Assembly (NCBI GenBank): GCA_903915225.1
Contig: CAIWSB010000027.1
Span: forward strand, 1 to 35,215
Direction: 5' to 3'
DNA from: an uncultured Candidatus Woesearchaeota archaeon
GTDB lineage: Archaea > Nanobdellota > Nanobdellia > Woesearchaeales > B29-G15
DNA length: 35,215 nucleotides
The position numbers and the translations under genes are program-made. The number at the start of each line of letters is the position of its first letter. Positions within the stretch are counted from its first letter, which is position 1. This document shows, in pieces, positions 23,480-31,027 of the stretch. The notes under the pieces were generated by a model. It did not search any database, was not told where the DNA came from, and saw nothing but the letters and a program-made list of their open reading frames with translations.

Positions 23480-24397
23480 TCAAAGAACCATCGCCAAATA
23501 AGGCTCAACTAACTCAAAAATCTCCTGAACCTGGAGCACAAGGTAATGCAACACAACTGCGTCCTTGCGGTTAGCATTCTCCAGCATTGAGCCTACGTTC
23601 TGAACAAGTTTTTTGCGGAGTTTCCCTATCTCAGCCACTTTGGCCTTATCAAAATCATAGAACAGCTCATAATAGTTTCGGAGCATTTTGTTTGTGTTTT
23701 GATAATAGCTCAATGTTTCTGGAGAGAGCTTGTGTTTGGCATTTTCCTCTTTTAAAAGATAGTCAAAGAGGTATTTGTACTGGTCAGCAATCTTTTCCAG
23801 CTGGTCAATTATATGGTAGATAAATTGTATTTTTGCCTGGTCCTTGTAACCTTTCTTAGACAAGGCTCGCCTGCAAAACGTGGTAAACCTGTTGTTGCTG
23901 TCCTCAAGGAAACGGAGCCTCTGTAAATCTGCATAATCCTGCTTCCTTATTGCCTCAAGAGATTCCTCAGCCATTGTGAGCAGGAGGATGAACGTTCGCC
24001 GAAGTATTGGCTCAAAACCCTCCTCGAGCGGGCCCTCAATATTCTTTATGATGCAATAGATTTTTCCTTGCTCGACAATCTCAAACCCTGCAATTTCATT
24101 TTTAAGGGAATTCTGTACCTGCATCACCTGCTCTGGGTCGGAGAATGTGACCTTTACCTCATCATAGCCAGCTTTATAGAGGGAAGCTATTGTCCTCAAA
24201 ACCATGGGTTCCAGGTTGTCAATATTAATCTCAGTGCTCTTCTTTGTCAGTTCCTTTTGTGTGGAAACAAAAAAACGCCTCTCTTCCTCGATAATCTCGA
24301 GATCATCACCTTTGTGGATGTCAAACTTTCTGGCCCAATCAGAGGGTATAGAGATCATTAAAGTTGATGCTCCCTGACGGACAACCTTTCGTTTCAT
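23480..24397 (-). CDS. AbrB-PhoU domain regulator
   Basis: 305 residues. The N-terminal 45 residues form an AbrB/SpoVT-type swapped-hairpin DNA-binding domain (RKVVRQGASTLMISIPSDWA, then KFDIHKGDDLEIIEE). The rest is helical and PhoU-like, with the pair of segments FILLLTMAEESLEAI and YHIIDQLEKIADQYKYL. This architecture is the archaeal phosphate-uptake-regulator type. No phosphate transporter genes are nearby, so the target is unclear. The transcript is probably leaderless. Confidence 0.85.
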   Translation of the reverse strand: MKRKVVRQGASTLMISIPSDWARKFDIHKGDDLEIIEEERRFFVSTQKELTKKSTEINIDNLEPMVLRTIASLYKAGYDEVKVTFSDPEQVMQVQNSLKNEIAGFEIVEQGKIYCIIKNIEGPLEEGFEPILRRTFILLLTMAEESLEAIRKQDYADLQRLRFLEDSNNRFTTFCRRALSKKGYKDQAKIQFIYHIIDQLEKIADQYKYLFDYLLKEENAKHKLSPETLSYYQNTNKMLRNYYELFYDFDKAKVAEIGKLRKKLVQNVGSMLENANRKDAVVLHYLVLQVQEIFELVEPYLAMVL

Positions 24398-24419
24398 GAA
24401 GCAGACTAATTAACTTGTA

Positions 24420-24428
24420 TATATAAAT
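24420..24428 (-). promoter_or_regulatory. TATA-like box for the AbrB-PhoU gene
   Basis: The reverse strand reads ATTTATATA, centred 27 bases before the ATG at 24397. The gap 24398-24537 is very A/T-rich and holds several further TATA-like stretches, one of which (about 24474-24486) could serve the divergent membrane-protein genes. Confidence 0.55.
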
Positions 24429-24537
24429 CTATTGTTGTTTATATGTATATATTAGTTTATACAGTATAATAACTAAGTATATATTTTTGCTAATACTCCT
24501 TTGTATCAAGAGGTGAAAAACAGAGAGGGTAAGGGAA

Positions 24538-24882
24538 ATGAAAAACAAAGATGAATCAAGCATGGTTCCATTTTATACAGCACTTTTTAGCCCCTTAGTT
24601 CTTCCAGTTGCAGGGGGAATTCTTGAAGGGATAATTGAAGCCAATGGAATACCAAGTAGTGGGCTCGCTGATTTTGCACTTGCTTTCGGTCCTTCATCAT
24701 TATATGGCGCGTGGTCAGGGTTTTTTTGGGCTGGAGTTGCCGGGGCCTGCCACAATTCAACCTTACACGTAATAGAAACAGGGCTTGTAACTGGAGGTTT
24801 GGGGTTTGGGCTTAGCCAGGGCCTAAGGTATGCTGCAAAATACGCAACAATGGGGATTTACAAGGCCATCGCAAGGGCCTAG
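24538..24882 (+). CDS. small Gly-rich membrane protein, paralogue 1 of 3
   Basis: 114 residues, with no cleavable signal. It has two or three hydrophobic segments rich in Gly/Ala with GxxxG-type spacing. Conserved blocks shared with the two following genes are PLVLPVAGGILEGIIEANG, then DFALAFGPSSLYGAW, an HN pair (ACHNS) and a C-terminal QGLRYAAKYATMGIYKAI. The family is unknown to me. The fixed Glu and His-Asn in apolar stretches suggest a functional membrane unit such as a channel or an oligomeric pore, but that is inference. GAGGGT about seven bases before the ATG is the likely ribosome-binding site. Confidence 0.78.
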   Translation: MKNKDESSMVPFYTALFSPLVLPVAGGILEGIIEANGIPSSGLADFALAFGPSSLYGAWSGFFWAGVAGACHNSTLHVIETGLVTGGLGFGLSQGLRYAAKYATMGIYKAIARA

Positions 24883-24893
24883 GAGGTAAGAAA

Positions 24894-25265
24894 ATGGAAG
24901 AATATGAAAAAAAATATAACGAATACTTGGGGGTTTTCGCAGGGGCCTGCGCTGCAATTGGTCCATTTTTAGGTCCTCTTGTGATTCCTGTTGCCGGTGG
25001 AGTTCTTGAAGGGATAATTGAAGCCAATGGGATGCCAAGCAACGGACTCGTTGATGTAGCGCTTGCCTACGGACCATCTGCCTTTTTTGGTGCCACTTTT
25101 GGTGGCTTCATGGCATTGGTAACCCATGCTGCTCACAACGATAGCCACACAGTAACAAAATATGGATTGGTTGCCGCAGGGGTGGGTTTTGGATTAGGCC
25201 AAGGTATTAGGTTCGCAGCAAAATACGCAACAATGGGGATTTACAAAGCCATTGGAGGAAATTAG
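24894..25265 (+). CDS. small Gly-rich membrane protein, paralogue 2 of 3
   Basis: 123 residues. It has a charged N-terminus (MEEYEKKYNEYL) and then the same core as its neighbours: PLVIPVAGGVLEGIIEANG, DVALAYGPSAFFGA, THAAHND and QGIRFAAKYATMGIYKAI. An excellent ribosome-binding site, GGAGGTAAG, lies just before the ATG. It starts 11 bases after paralogue 1. Short stretches are almost identical in DNA to paralogue 1 (for example 25219-25250 against 24835-24866), which indicates fairly recent duplication or gene conversion in the C-terminal part. Confidence 0.8.
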   Translation: MEEYEKKYNEYLGVFAGACAAIGPFLGPLVIPVAGGVLEGIIEANGMPSNGLVDVALAYGPSAFFGATFGGFMALVTHAAHNDSHTVTKYGLVAAGVGFGLGQGIRFAAKYATMGIYKAIGGN

Positions 25266-25314
25266 GGATTAAAGAGAATATGAATGACTGGAAGGGTATG
25301 AAAGGGTGAGGAAG

Positions 25315-25719
25315 ATGGATAATCAAGAACGAAAACGAAGAATTGAGGAAAGAAGAGAAAAGAGAAGGAAAGAGAAAATGGATGCAAACTTACGGTTGGC
25401 CAAAGGGATTGGAGCAATTTTTTTGGGTCCTTTGGTTATCCCGATTGCAGGCGGTGTGCTTGAGGGTATAATTGAAGCAAATGGAATTCCAACTACCGGT
25501 ATTGCCGATGTCGCTCTTGCTTTCGGTCCATCTTCATTATATGGTGCCTGGATGGGTCTTTTCTCAGGAGGAGTTATGGCAGCAGCCCATAATTCAGGGC
25601 AAACTGCAGCTACTTTTGGAGCAGTAGGAGCAGTTGGGGGTTTTGGTGTTAGCCAAGGGGTAAGGTATGCAGCAAAATACGCCACCCTGGGGATTTACAA
25701 GGCAATTGGCGGTGGTTAA
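25315..25719 (+). CDS. small Gly-rich membrane protein, paralogue 3 of 3, with basic N-terminus
   Basis: 134 residues from the ATG at 25315, which has GGTGAGG just upstream; a GTG at 25306 is an alternative. It differs from its paralogues by a strongly charged N-terminal helix (ERKRRIEERREKRRKEKM), which would stay on the cytoplasmic side. The core is the same: PLVIPIAGGVLEGIIEANG, DVALAFGPSSLYGAW, AAAHNS and QGVRYAAKYATLGIYKAI. The 3' part, from 25667 on, could be read in another frame as an extended start of the next gene. Confidence 0.78.
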   Translation: MDNQERKRRIEERREKRRKEKMDANLRLAKGIGAIFLGPLVIPIAGGVLEGIIEANGIPTTGIADVALAFGPSSLYGAWMGLFSGGVMAAAHNSGQTAATFGAVGAVGGFGVSQGVRYAAKYATLGIYKAIGGG

Positions 25720-25768
25720 GCTCAAGAGTGCATCTGGTCAATTATACAAACAAGGAATGGTGGTTGAA

Positions 25769-26800
25769 ATGGATAAAAAGAATAATGGGGATTTGGAAGC
25801 GAAGCTTAAGTTTTCGTGGGGGAGGGTCTTTTCGAGGTGGGGGAAGAACTTGATGGATGATCTTGACCCTGCATATAAGGGCGCAAAAATAGGTTGGTAC
25901 ACAATTCATGGCATCCCGTCAATGATTCGGGAAAGCAGAGAATGGAAGCTGGAAACTGATTCAAAGGGATGGACAACCTTTGCAGGGATTGTCACGTTCG
26001 GAGCTTGTGCCACCGGCTATGTCCTCGGGACAATTGGGATGGTGCATGCCTATGGGGAGAAAGGGTTTGCATTGCTAGGATTGCCGATTGCTGCCCAGGG
26101 AGCGTCCTACGTCTATGAAGCATTTAGGCGGGCACATAAAAGCGAACTAAAGAATGTGGTCATAACAAAAGTGCAGAATAGCTTAGATAATAAGTGTGCG
26201 GGTGAATTCAATTTGAGCAACAAGGAGCTTTTGGAATCAGCTGCAGATGATCTCAGCCAATGGAGAGGTAGCACAATCTATGATTGGCATGAGTTATTTG
26301 GGACAAGTGAGGAGAAGGAAACATTTCACCAAATCTTGGGGAATAGGGGGATTAATGCCTTCAATGATATGTCATTCGCTGAGAAGATATTCCCAGAGAA
26401 GCGAGTAAAGGAAATGGCATATGAAATTGCTAAACATGATGCGAGACGTTTCGCTGAAAATATCTTTAACTGTGTCTACACGGACCATATTGTCGGGAAG
26501 GTATACGAAATGGCACCAAACGGGGTCGCAGGGGTGAAAAAGCGTGTATTTAAAAAGCTCATCGAAAACGACGATGATGAAAATACCTACGAAGTTATGA
26601 CACGAAGGTTTTCAACTGAGATTAAGGGGGGGCAGGCATTGCAGTTTATCCTGGAGAAGATAAAACAAGTGGTTGAGGCAAATAAAGGAACTGCAAATAT
26701 TGAGCTCCTAGGGCAGGTCACTGCGGTCTATGGAACAGAAGATGGAAAAGCTTCGCTAAGCCACTACAAGGTTGAGCCAAACAGCCTCTGGAAGAAGTAA
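25769..26800 (+). CDS. two-helix membrane protein linked to the Gly-rich paralogues
   Basis: 343 residues from the ATG at 25769 (GGTGG five bases upstream); ATGs at 25757 and 25667 are in frame but less well supported. There is a basic, amphipathic N-terminal part (FSWGRVFSRWGKNLMDDL), two hydrophobic segments (WTTFAGIVTFGACATGYVL and ALLGLPIAAQGASYVYEAF), then a roughly 220-residue soluble domain with many charged helices (WHELFGTSEEKETFHQILG, KRVFKKLIENDDDE). No known family is recognised. It follows the three small paralogues on the same strand and is probably part of the same unit. Confidence 0.75.
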   Translation: MDKKNNGDLEAKLKFSWGRVFSRWGKNLMDDLDPAYKGAKIGWYTIHGIPSMIRESREWKLETDSKGWTTFAGIVTFGACATGYVLGTIGMVHAYGEKGFALLGLPIAAQGASYVYEAFRRAHKSELKNVVITKVQNSLDNKCAGEFNLSNKELLESAADDLSQWRGSTIYDWHELFGTSEEKETFHQILGNRGINAFNDMSFAEKIFPEKRVKEMAYEIAKHDARRFAENIFNCVYTDHIVGKVYEMAPNGVAGVKKRVFKKLIENDDDENTYEVMTRRFSTEIKGGQALQFILEKIKQVVEANKGTANIELLGQVTAVYGTEDGKASLSHYKVEPNSLWKK

Positions 26801-26808
26801 AATATTCA

Positions 26809-26839
26809 TTTGGCTCTCTTCTTACAAAAGAGAGCCAAA
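26809..26839 (+). terminator. perfect 12-bp hairpin after the membrane-protein unit
   Basis: TTTGGCTCTCTT (26809-26820) and AAGAGAGCCAAA (26828-26839) are perfect complements around a seven-base loop, nine bases after the stop of the 343-residue gene. Archaeal termination usually relies on T-runs, and none follows on this strand, so it may instead protect the mRNA 3' end. Confidence 0.5.
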
Positions 26840-27084
26840 AAGCATCATTTATGGGATAGGACTCTTAAGAATAGCTCTATTTACGGTTTATAGGACTTTT
26901 GTAAGTCTACGGAATTTAAATACTTATCTACTTCTTTGTGCCTCAAAATTGGGTAAACATGGTTTAAAATCAAGAAAATCAGATAATTTTCATTTGTCGT
27001 CGGAAAACCTGTCTACTTCTAAGTGGTTAAAACCAAAACGTTTAAGAATCCCCCGCCATATAGGTAGAATATAACCAAAAAAAC
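26840..27084. other. A/T-rich intergenic region before the nine-gene operon
   Basis: No credible gene is seen. TATA-like boxes lie at about 26914-26923 (ATTTAAATAC) and 27056-27072 (CATATAGG and GAATATAAC). The latter pair suits a near-leaderless start at 27085 or 27103. There is a small inverted repeat GACTT-TTGT-AAGTC at 26894-26907 and a nine-base direct repeat TCTACTTCT at 26927 and 27012. The region could carry operators or a small RNA. Confidence 0.4.
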
Positions 27085-28050
27085 ATGGGGGTGGAATCGG
27101 ACATGGGGGGAGGATCAACAGATTATAGACCTAGTTCGTATGATTTTAGCAACGCGCCCAGCGTGAGTAGAAGGAGCGCAGCCTCATACGCAGCAGAAGA
27201 CAACAGGGTGTACAGCAGCAATACATCTAAGGGGATAAAACCGCCAGTTGGGAAAGACATTTCAACAAATAGCAACTTGGCTCTTATCCTGGTTGTGGAT
27301 GTAACGGGCTCAATGAAAGAAAGGCCTAAAGAACTCTTCAAGAAGTTCCCAACTCTATTGGCTGAGTCTAATACCGCAATCCAAGGATTGAAGCTAAAGG
27401 ATGTTCAAAGCGGACAGTCAACTGTCGAAGATAAACTTGAGATTGCAGTTGTTGCAATAGGGGATGCAACAATTGACAGATTTCCACTGCAGGTTGTGGA
27501 TTTCTCAAAAGGCACTGACCTTGTGGAAAAGATAGATAAAATATTACCTGAAGGGGGTGGGGGCCCTGGAACCAAGGAGAGCTACGAACTGGGGGCATAC
27601 TATGTGCTCAACCACTGCCATACACCAAACATGCCTGAAGGGACAAAACCTCTTGTCATCTTTATTGGTGATGAAAGGTACTACAACGAGGTTAACCCAG
27701 CCCAGGTTAAGGCCCTGATCGGTGACGATCTCACCGGGCCATTGGATTCAGCCCAGGTATTCAAGGACCTAAAAGAGAAGTTTGATGTCAGGGTCCTGAG
27801 ACCTGAGGAGTCGTATTCTCAACTGGAATACAAAAGAATCAGAGAGCAATGGGAGGGTGTCTTAGGGCAGAGTGTGCTCAAGATGGATGACGCCTCAAGG
27901 TTTGTTGACACAGTGGTTGCATGCTGCGGGGATTATGCCGACAACCTTGACGAGGCAATAAACCTGCTTAAGAGAAGGCAAACACCAGAGCAAGTGAAGA
28001 GCGTTCTGGCAACACTGCATCCCAAGCAGGCAAAGAAAGAGGGGGAGTGA
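27085..28050 (+). CDS. VWA-domain protein heading the operon
   Basis: 321 residues from the ATG at 27085 (27103 also possible). After about 60 low-complexity, Ser-rich residues, a VWA domain begins at LALILVVDVTGSM with MIDAS residues D72, T74 and S76. It continues with VVAIGDATIDRFPLQVVDFS, the GGGGPGTKESYELGAYYVL loop and PLVIFIGDERYY, and ends in a charged helical tail. The DxTGS form and the GG-ESYE loop are typical of VWA proteins acting with AAA+ partners rather than of integrin-type adhesins. No signal peptide is present, so it is cytoplasmic. It probably works with the MoxR-type ATPase encoded later in the operon. Confidence 0.85.
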   Translation: MGVESDMGGGSTDYRPSSYDFSNAPSVSRRSAASYAAEDNRVYSSNTSKGIKPPVGKDISTNSNLALILVVDVTGSMKERPKELFKKFPTLLAESNTAIQGLKLKDVQSGQSTVEDKLEIAVVAIGDATIDRFPLQVVDFSKGTDLVEKIDKILPEGGGGPGTKESYELGAYYVLNHCHTPNMPEGTKPLVIFIGDERYYNEVNPAQVKALIGDDLTGPLDSAQVFKDLKEKFDVRVLRPEESYSQLEYKRIREQWEGVLGQSVLKMDDASRFVDTVVACCGDYADNLDEAINLLKRRQTPEQVKSVLATLHPKQAKKEGE

Positions 28051-28055
28051 ATGAG

Positions 28056-29021
28056 ATGGGATTGATCCTCACTGTGCCGCCACTCGCCAAGTTTGGTGAG
28101 ATAGCAAAGCACAAGGCAGTGGAGGCAGTGAGGGTCAACACCACCCATAAACTCGATCTAAACCTTGAGGATGTACTTTCTCAAATTCGCCAGGAAGCTG
28201 GTGCCAAAGAGGTTTGGGTGGACTTGAAATGCAGGCAGCTAAGGATAACTGATTACGTAGTCAAATTCAAACCAGACTGCGAAGAACACTACATTGAATT
28301 AAGCCACAACATAAAGTTGGAGACACCAACAGAGGCTTGGATTGACAACGGGAACTACAGATGTATGGTTTCCGAGGTCAAGAACGGCAACGTTCTTGTG
28401 ATTCGCGGCTCTGTTGAGAAAGGAACGGGGCTGCCGCTGCCAAACCCCCAGCAAGTTGGAATACGGCCGGGGATGTCAGTTAACATACTAGATCCATCAC
28501 TCAAAATTGAAGGGTATCTCACCCCAAAAGATAAGGAGTACATAGCAGCTGCAAAGAAACTTGGGATTCACAATTATATGCTCTCTTTTGTTGAGCAGGA
28601 GAGCGATCTTGAGGAGCTCCTTTCACTGGATGACAAGGCCCGGATTGTTGCTAAAATCGAATCCCAAGAGGGCCTCGACTTTGTCAAGACAGCCTATGGT
28701 AAGTACCGTGGTGCAGTTCACCTTATGGCTGCCCGTGGCGACCTATACCTGCAGCTCGCGCGGCCAGATCTTATTATTGATGCCTGCGGGGATATCCTCA
28801 TAGCAGACCCTGAAGCGATATTTGCTTCAAGGATGTACGAGTCCCTGCAGCACATGGATAAGGCGCCGGTTTGCTCTGAGCTGTTTGATGTCTATGCTGC
28901 GCTGGCAATGGGCTATAAGAGGTTCATGATTGGTGATGAGGTGAGCAGGAGTGCTGCCTCAACTGTGGCTGCAATAAAGCTTTTCGAGATGACAACCCAA
29001 AAATATGAGGCGTTGAAATGA
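28056..29021 (+). CDS. pyruvate-kinase-like barrel protein without the C-domain
   Basis: 321 residues from the ATG at 28056 (GGGGGAG eight bases upstream; a GTG at 28047 is an alternative). Pyruvate kinase motifs can be traced: VRVNTTH for RxNxSH, VDLKCRQLRI for DTKGPEIR, LTPKDKEYI, a SFVEQESDLEEL segment, the catalytic AKIESQEGLDFV and ARGDL, FASRMYESL for ATQMLESM, and SELFDVYAAL for RAExxDVANA. It lacks the roughly 130-residue C-terminal domain and the IGP and KGPE substrate motifs, and the Gly after ARGDL is Tyr. Lys and Glu of KIE and Asp of ARGD are kept, so phosphotransfer to an unusual substrate is possible. Confidence 0.78.
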   Translation: MGLILTVPPLAKFGEIAKHKAVEAVRVNTTHKLDLNLEDVLSQIRQEAGAKEVWVDLKCRQLRITDYVVKFKPDCEEHYIELSHNIKLETPTEAWIDNGNYRCMVSEVKNGNVLVIRGSVEKGTGLPLPNPQQVGIRPGMSVNILDPSLKIEGYLTPKDKEYIAAAKKLGIHNYMLSFVEQESDLEELLSLDDKARIVAKIESQEGLDFVKTAYGKYRGAVHLMAARGDLYLQLARPDLIIDACGDILIADPEAIFASRMYESLQHMDKAPVCSELFDVYAALAMGYKRFMIGDEVSRSAASTVAAIKLFEMTTQKYEALK

Positions 29022-29569
29022 TGAGGAAACTCAATTTCATAACAGGGAACAAATCAAAGTTTATGGAAGCGAAGCTTATACTTGGGAACCGCGCAAAACT
29101 AATACAAAAAGATATTCAAATTATCGAACCTAGATCCACCAAGCAGGAAGAGGTTGTCCTGGAAAAGGCTAGGCAGGCCTTCCAGCAGCTTAAGGCCCCT
29201 GTGCTGGTTGATGATACGGGCATTTACTTCGAAGCTTACAAGGACTTTCCCGGCACAGCCACAAAGCTAGTTTTCCAGGCAATTGGCTTTAAAGGAATTG
29301 CGCGATTATTACGCGGTTCAAAGCGCGGGGCTTATTTCAAGACTCTGCTGTGCTACAAGGATAGCACAACAACAAAAATATTTGAAGGGGTATGGCGCGG
29401 CCGAATCACAAACAAACTCAGCAGGGAGTTCAACCCAGATTGGGAGTACAATAGCATATTCATCCCAGAGGGTTTTTCAGAGCCGCTTGCAGAAATTCCG
29501 CTGGAAGTCAGGGTAAAGCAATCGCACAGGAAAAATGCACTTGACAAGCTCGTGAGGTTTTTGAAATGA
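29018..29569 (+). CDS. HAM1/RdgB-like NTP pyrophosphatase
   Basis: 183 residues. The family start is FITGNKSKFMEA, followed by VDDTGIYFEAYKDFPG and FKGIARLL, and the C-terminal SHRKNALDKL matches the sHRgkAl motif. Enzymes of this family hydrolyse non-canonical purine triphosphates (ITP, XTP) to monophosphates. The usual central motif GFGYDPIF is here PDWEYNSIF, so substrate choice may differ. It overlaps both neighbours by four bases. It could be housekeeping nucleotide-pool cleaning or part of the surrounding system. Confidence 0.82.
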   Translation: MMRKLNFITGNKSKFMEAKLILGNRAKLIQKDIQIIEPRSTKQEEVVLEKARQAFQQLKAPVLVDDTGIYFEAYKDFPGTATKLVFQAIGFKGIARLLRGSKRGAYFKTLLCYKDSTTTKIFEGVWRGRITNKLSREFNPDWEYNSIFIPEGFSEPLAEIPLEVRVKQSHRKNALDKLVRFLK

Positions 29570-30198
29570 TGAAATCCATTGAATGCAACTCAATCGGGGA
29601 AGCCTGGACAGAGTCATGCAAATGCATCTCCAGCCAAGGCTTACCGATGAAAGATGGGGAACAAATGCTCAAGGAGCTGCTTCATTTCGCTGTCACAATA
29701 AAAAACCCAAGTGAGAATGATGAGATTGTCAAGAGATTTGGGGATAAAGCCATGGTTGATTGGATGCTGGCCAACTTCCTGGAGCAGAAAAGGGTTCCCG
29801 AGCTAAAGAACGCCCTGAGCTATGGTACGAGGCTTTTCAATTTAAACGGTAAGAATCAGATTGAATGGGTTATAAAGCGCATTAAGGACAAGCCGGAGTG
29901 CAAATCCGCCACTATTAGCTTAATATTGCCAGATGATGACGGCTACGTGCCATGCGTGAGCATGCTTGATTTCAAGATAAGGGCAAGCAAACTCGTGCTC
30001 ACAGTCTTCTGCCGGTCAATTGATTTCGGCAACAAGGTCTACGCAAACATGATTGCACTACACCGAATTCAGGAATTGGTAGCAAAAGCCCTCGCTGTCA
30101 AAAGCGGGGAAATAGTTATGTGCGTTGTCTCAGCTCACATTTACGATAAAGATTATGGCGGAATTCAGGGAGTATTGGAGGCGCTCAAGAATGGATGA
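29566..30198 (+). CDS. thyA: archaeal-type thymidylate synthase homologue
   Basis: 210 residues, close to the short archaeal (methanogen-type) thymidylate synthases. The nucleotide-binding pattern is visible: YGTRLF, KNQIEWVIKRIK, the catalytic Cys130 in VPCVSMLDF, RSIDFGNK with R150, S151 and D153, N161 in YANMIAL, and SAHIYDKDY with H191 and Y193. Asn161 aligns with the Asn that fixes dUMP as substrate; in dCMP hydroxymethylases this is Asp. It therefore probably methylates or hydroxymethylates dUMP. It overlaps the HAM1-like gene by four bases and the QueC-like gene by eight. It could simply be the cell's ThyA. Confidence 0.8.
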   Translation: MMKSIECNSIGEAWTESCKCISSQGLPMKDGEQMLKELLHFAVTIKNPSENDEIVKRFGDKAMVDWMLANFLEQKRVPELKNALSYGTRLFNLNGKNQIEWVIKRIKDKPECKSATISLILPDDDGYVPCVSMLDFKIRASKLVLTVFCRSIDFGNKVYANMIALHRIQELVAKALAVKSGEIVMCVVSAHIYDKDYGGIQGVLEALKNG

Positions 30199-31027
30199 TG
30201 AGCAAATAATAAACATAAAGAGAAGGGTTTGGAAAGCCCAGAGGAATTACAGTGAGAACATCAAAGCAATTGAAGCGATTTTAGAAAATGAGAGGGGTTT
30301 TGTTTCCAGAGTTAATGCCAAAGACAATGTTGTTGCCCTTTGTTCAGGGGGTTTGGATTCCACAGTAATGGTTGCCTATGCAATTGAAACCCTGGGCGCA
30401 ACAGTCCACCCACTATTCATACGCCGTGGAGCCAGGGCAGAGAAATTAGAAGAGGCTGCCTTTGACTTCTTTATGGATTTCTTCAAACATAAATATGGAG
30501 ATAAGTTAGGCTATGTGCAAAAGATGGATTTGACTATACCACCAAAAGAATTCAAGGGGGATTTCAAAAGAGAAATGGTGAACACTGTGGGGCACCCTAT
30601 GAGGAACTCCACCATGCAGAACATGGCAGTTAACTATGCCATGGCCCTGGAAGGCAGGTACGGGATTGAAGTGAGGACAATCCTCTCCGGCTCTGTTTTT
30701 GATGATAACACCGAACCAGAGATGGGGTTGCTAAGCCTGCGCGCCCAAACCCTCAACACCTGCATCCAAACTGGGGACTGGAGTTGGCAAATCACTTCCC
30801 CTTTCACCGACCCGGGAATATTTACAAATCAAAATGGGCTTAAGGCAATGTCAAAAGCTGACTTGATAAGGTACGCAAAGGAAACTGGAATCCCGCTTGA
30901 GAAGACAAGGACATGCTTTAGTTCAGATGAAGAGGCAGACGGTAGCTGCCTGGCCTGCGTGAAGCGCATAAAGGCCTTCGAGGAGGTAAGGATTAAGGAT
31001 CCAATAAAATACAGGGGAGGAAAATGA
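30191..31027 (+). CDS. QueC-like PP-loop protein with a non-standard zinc site
   Basis: 278 residues from the ATG at 30191, eight bases inside thyA. The PP-loop is LCSGGLDSTVMV (SGGLDS 52-57). The rest follows QueC: PMRNSTMQNMAVNYAMAL, GSVFDDNTEPE, SPFTDPGIF and a C-terminal C242-x10-C253-x2-C256-x-x-R with KAF. QueC turns 7-carboxy-7-deazaguanine into preQ0, the precursor of archaeosine and of some deazaguanine DNA bases. QueC normally has four zinc cysteines (C ... CGxCxxC); here the second is Asp250 (ADGSCLAC). It may be a diverged QueC or one of the QueC-like proteins of defence operons. No other deazaguanine genes are in view. Confidence 0.78.
   Translation: MDDEQIINIKRRVWKAQRNYSENIKAIEAILENERGFVSRVNAKDNVVALCSGGLDSTVMVAYAIETLGATVHPLFIRRGARAEKLEEAAFDFFMDFFKHKYGDKLGYVQKMDLTIPPKEFKGDFKREMVNTVGHPMRNSTMQNMAVNYAMALEGRYGIEVRTILSGSVFDDNTEPEMGLLSLRAQTLNTCIQTGDWSWQITSPFTDPGIFTNQNGLKAMSKADLIRYAKETGIPLEKTRTCFSSDEEADGSCLACVKRIKAFEEVRIKDPIKYRGGK

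Noticed and set aside
26772-27074. 100-codon open frame across the intergenic region
   Set aside because: It starts inside the 343-residue gene, crosses the hairpin and the A/T-rich promoter region, has no ribosome-binding site and gives a basic sequence without domain character.
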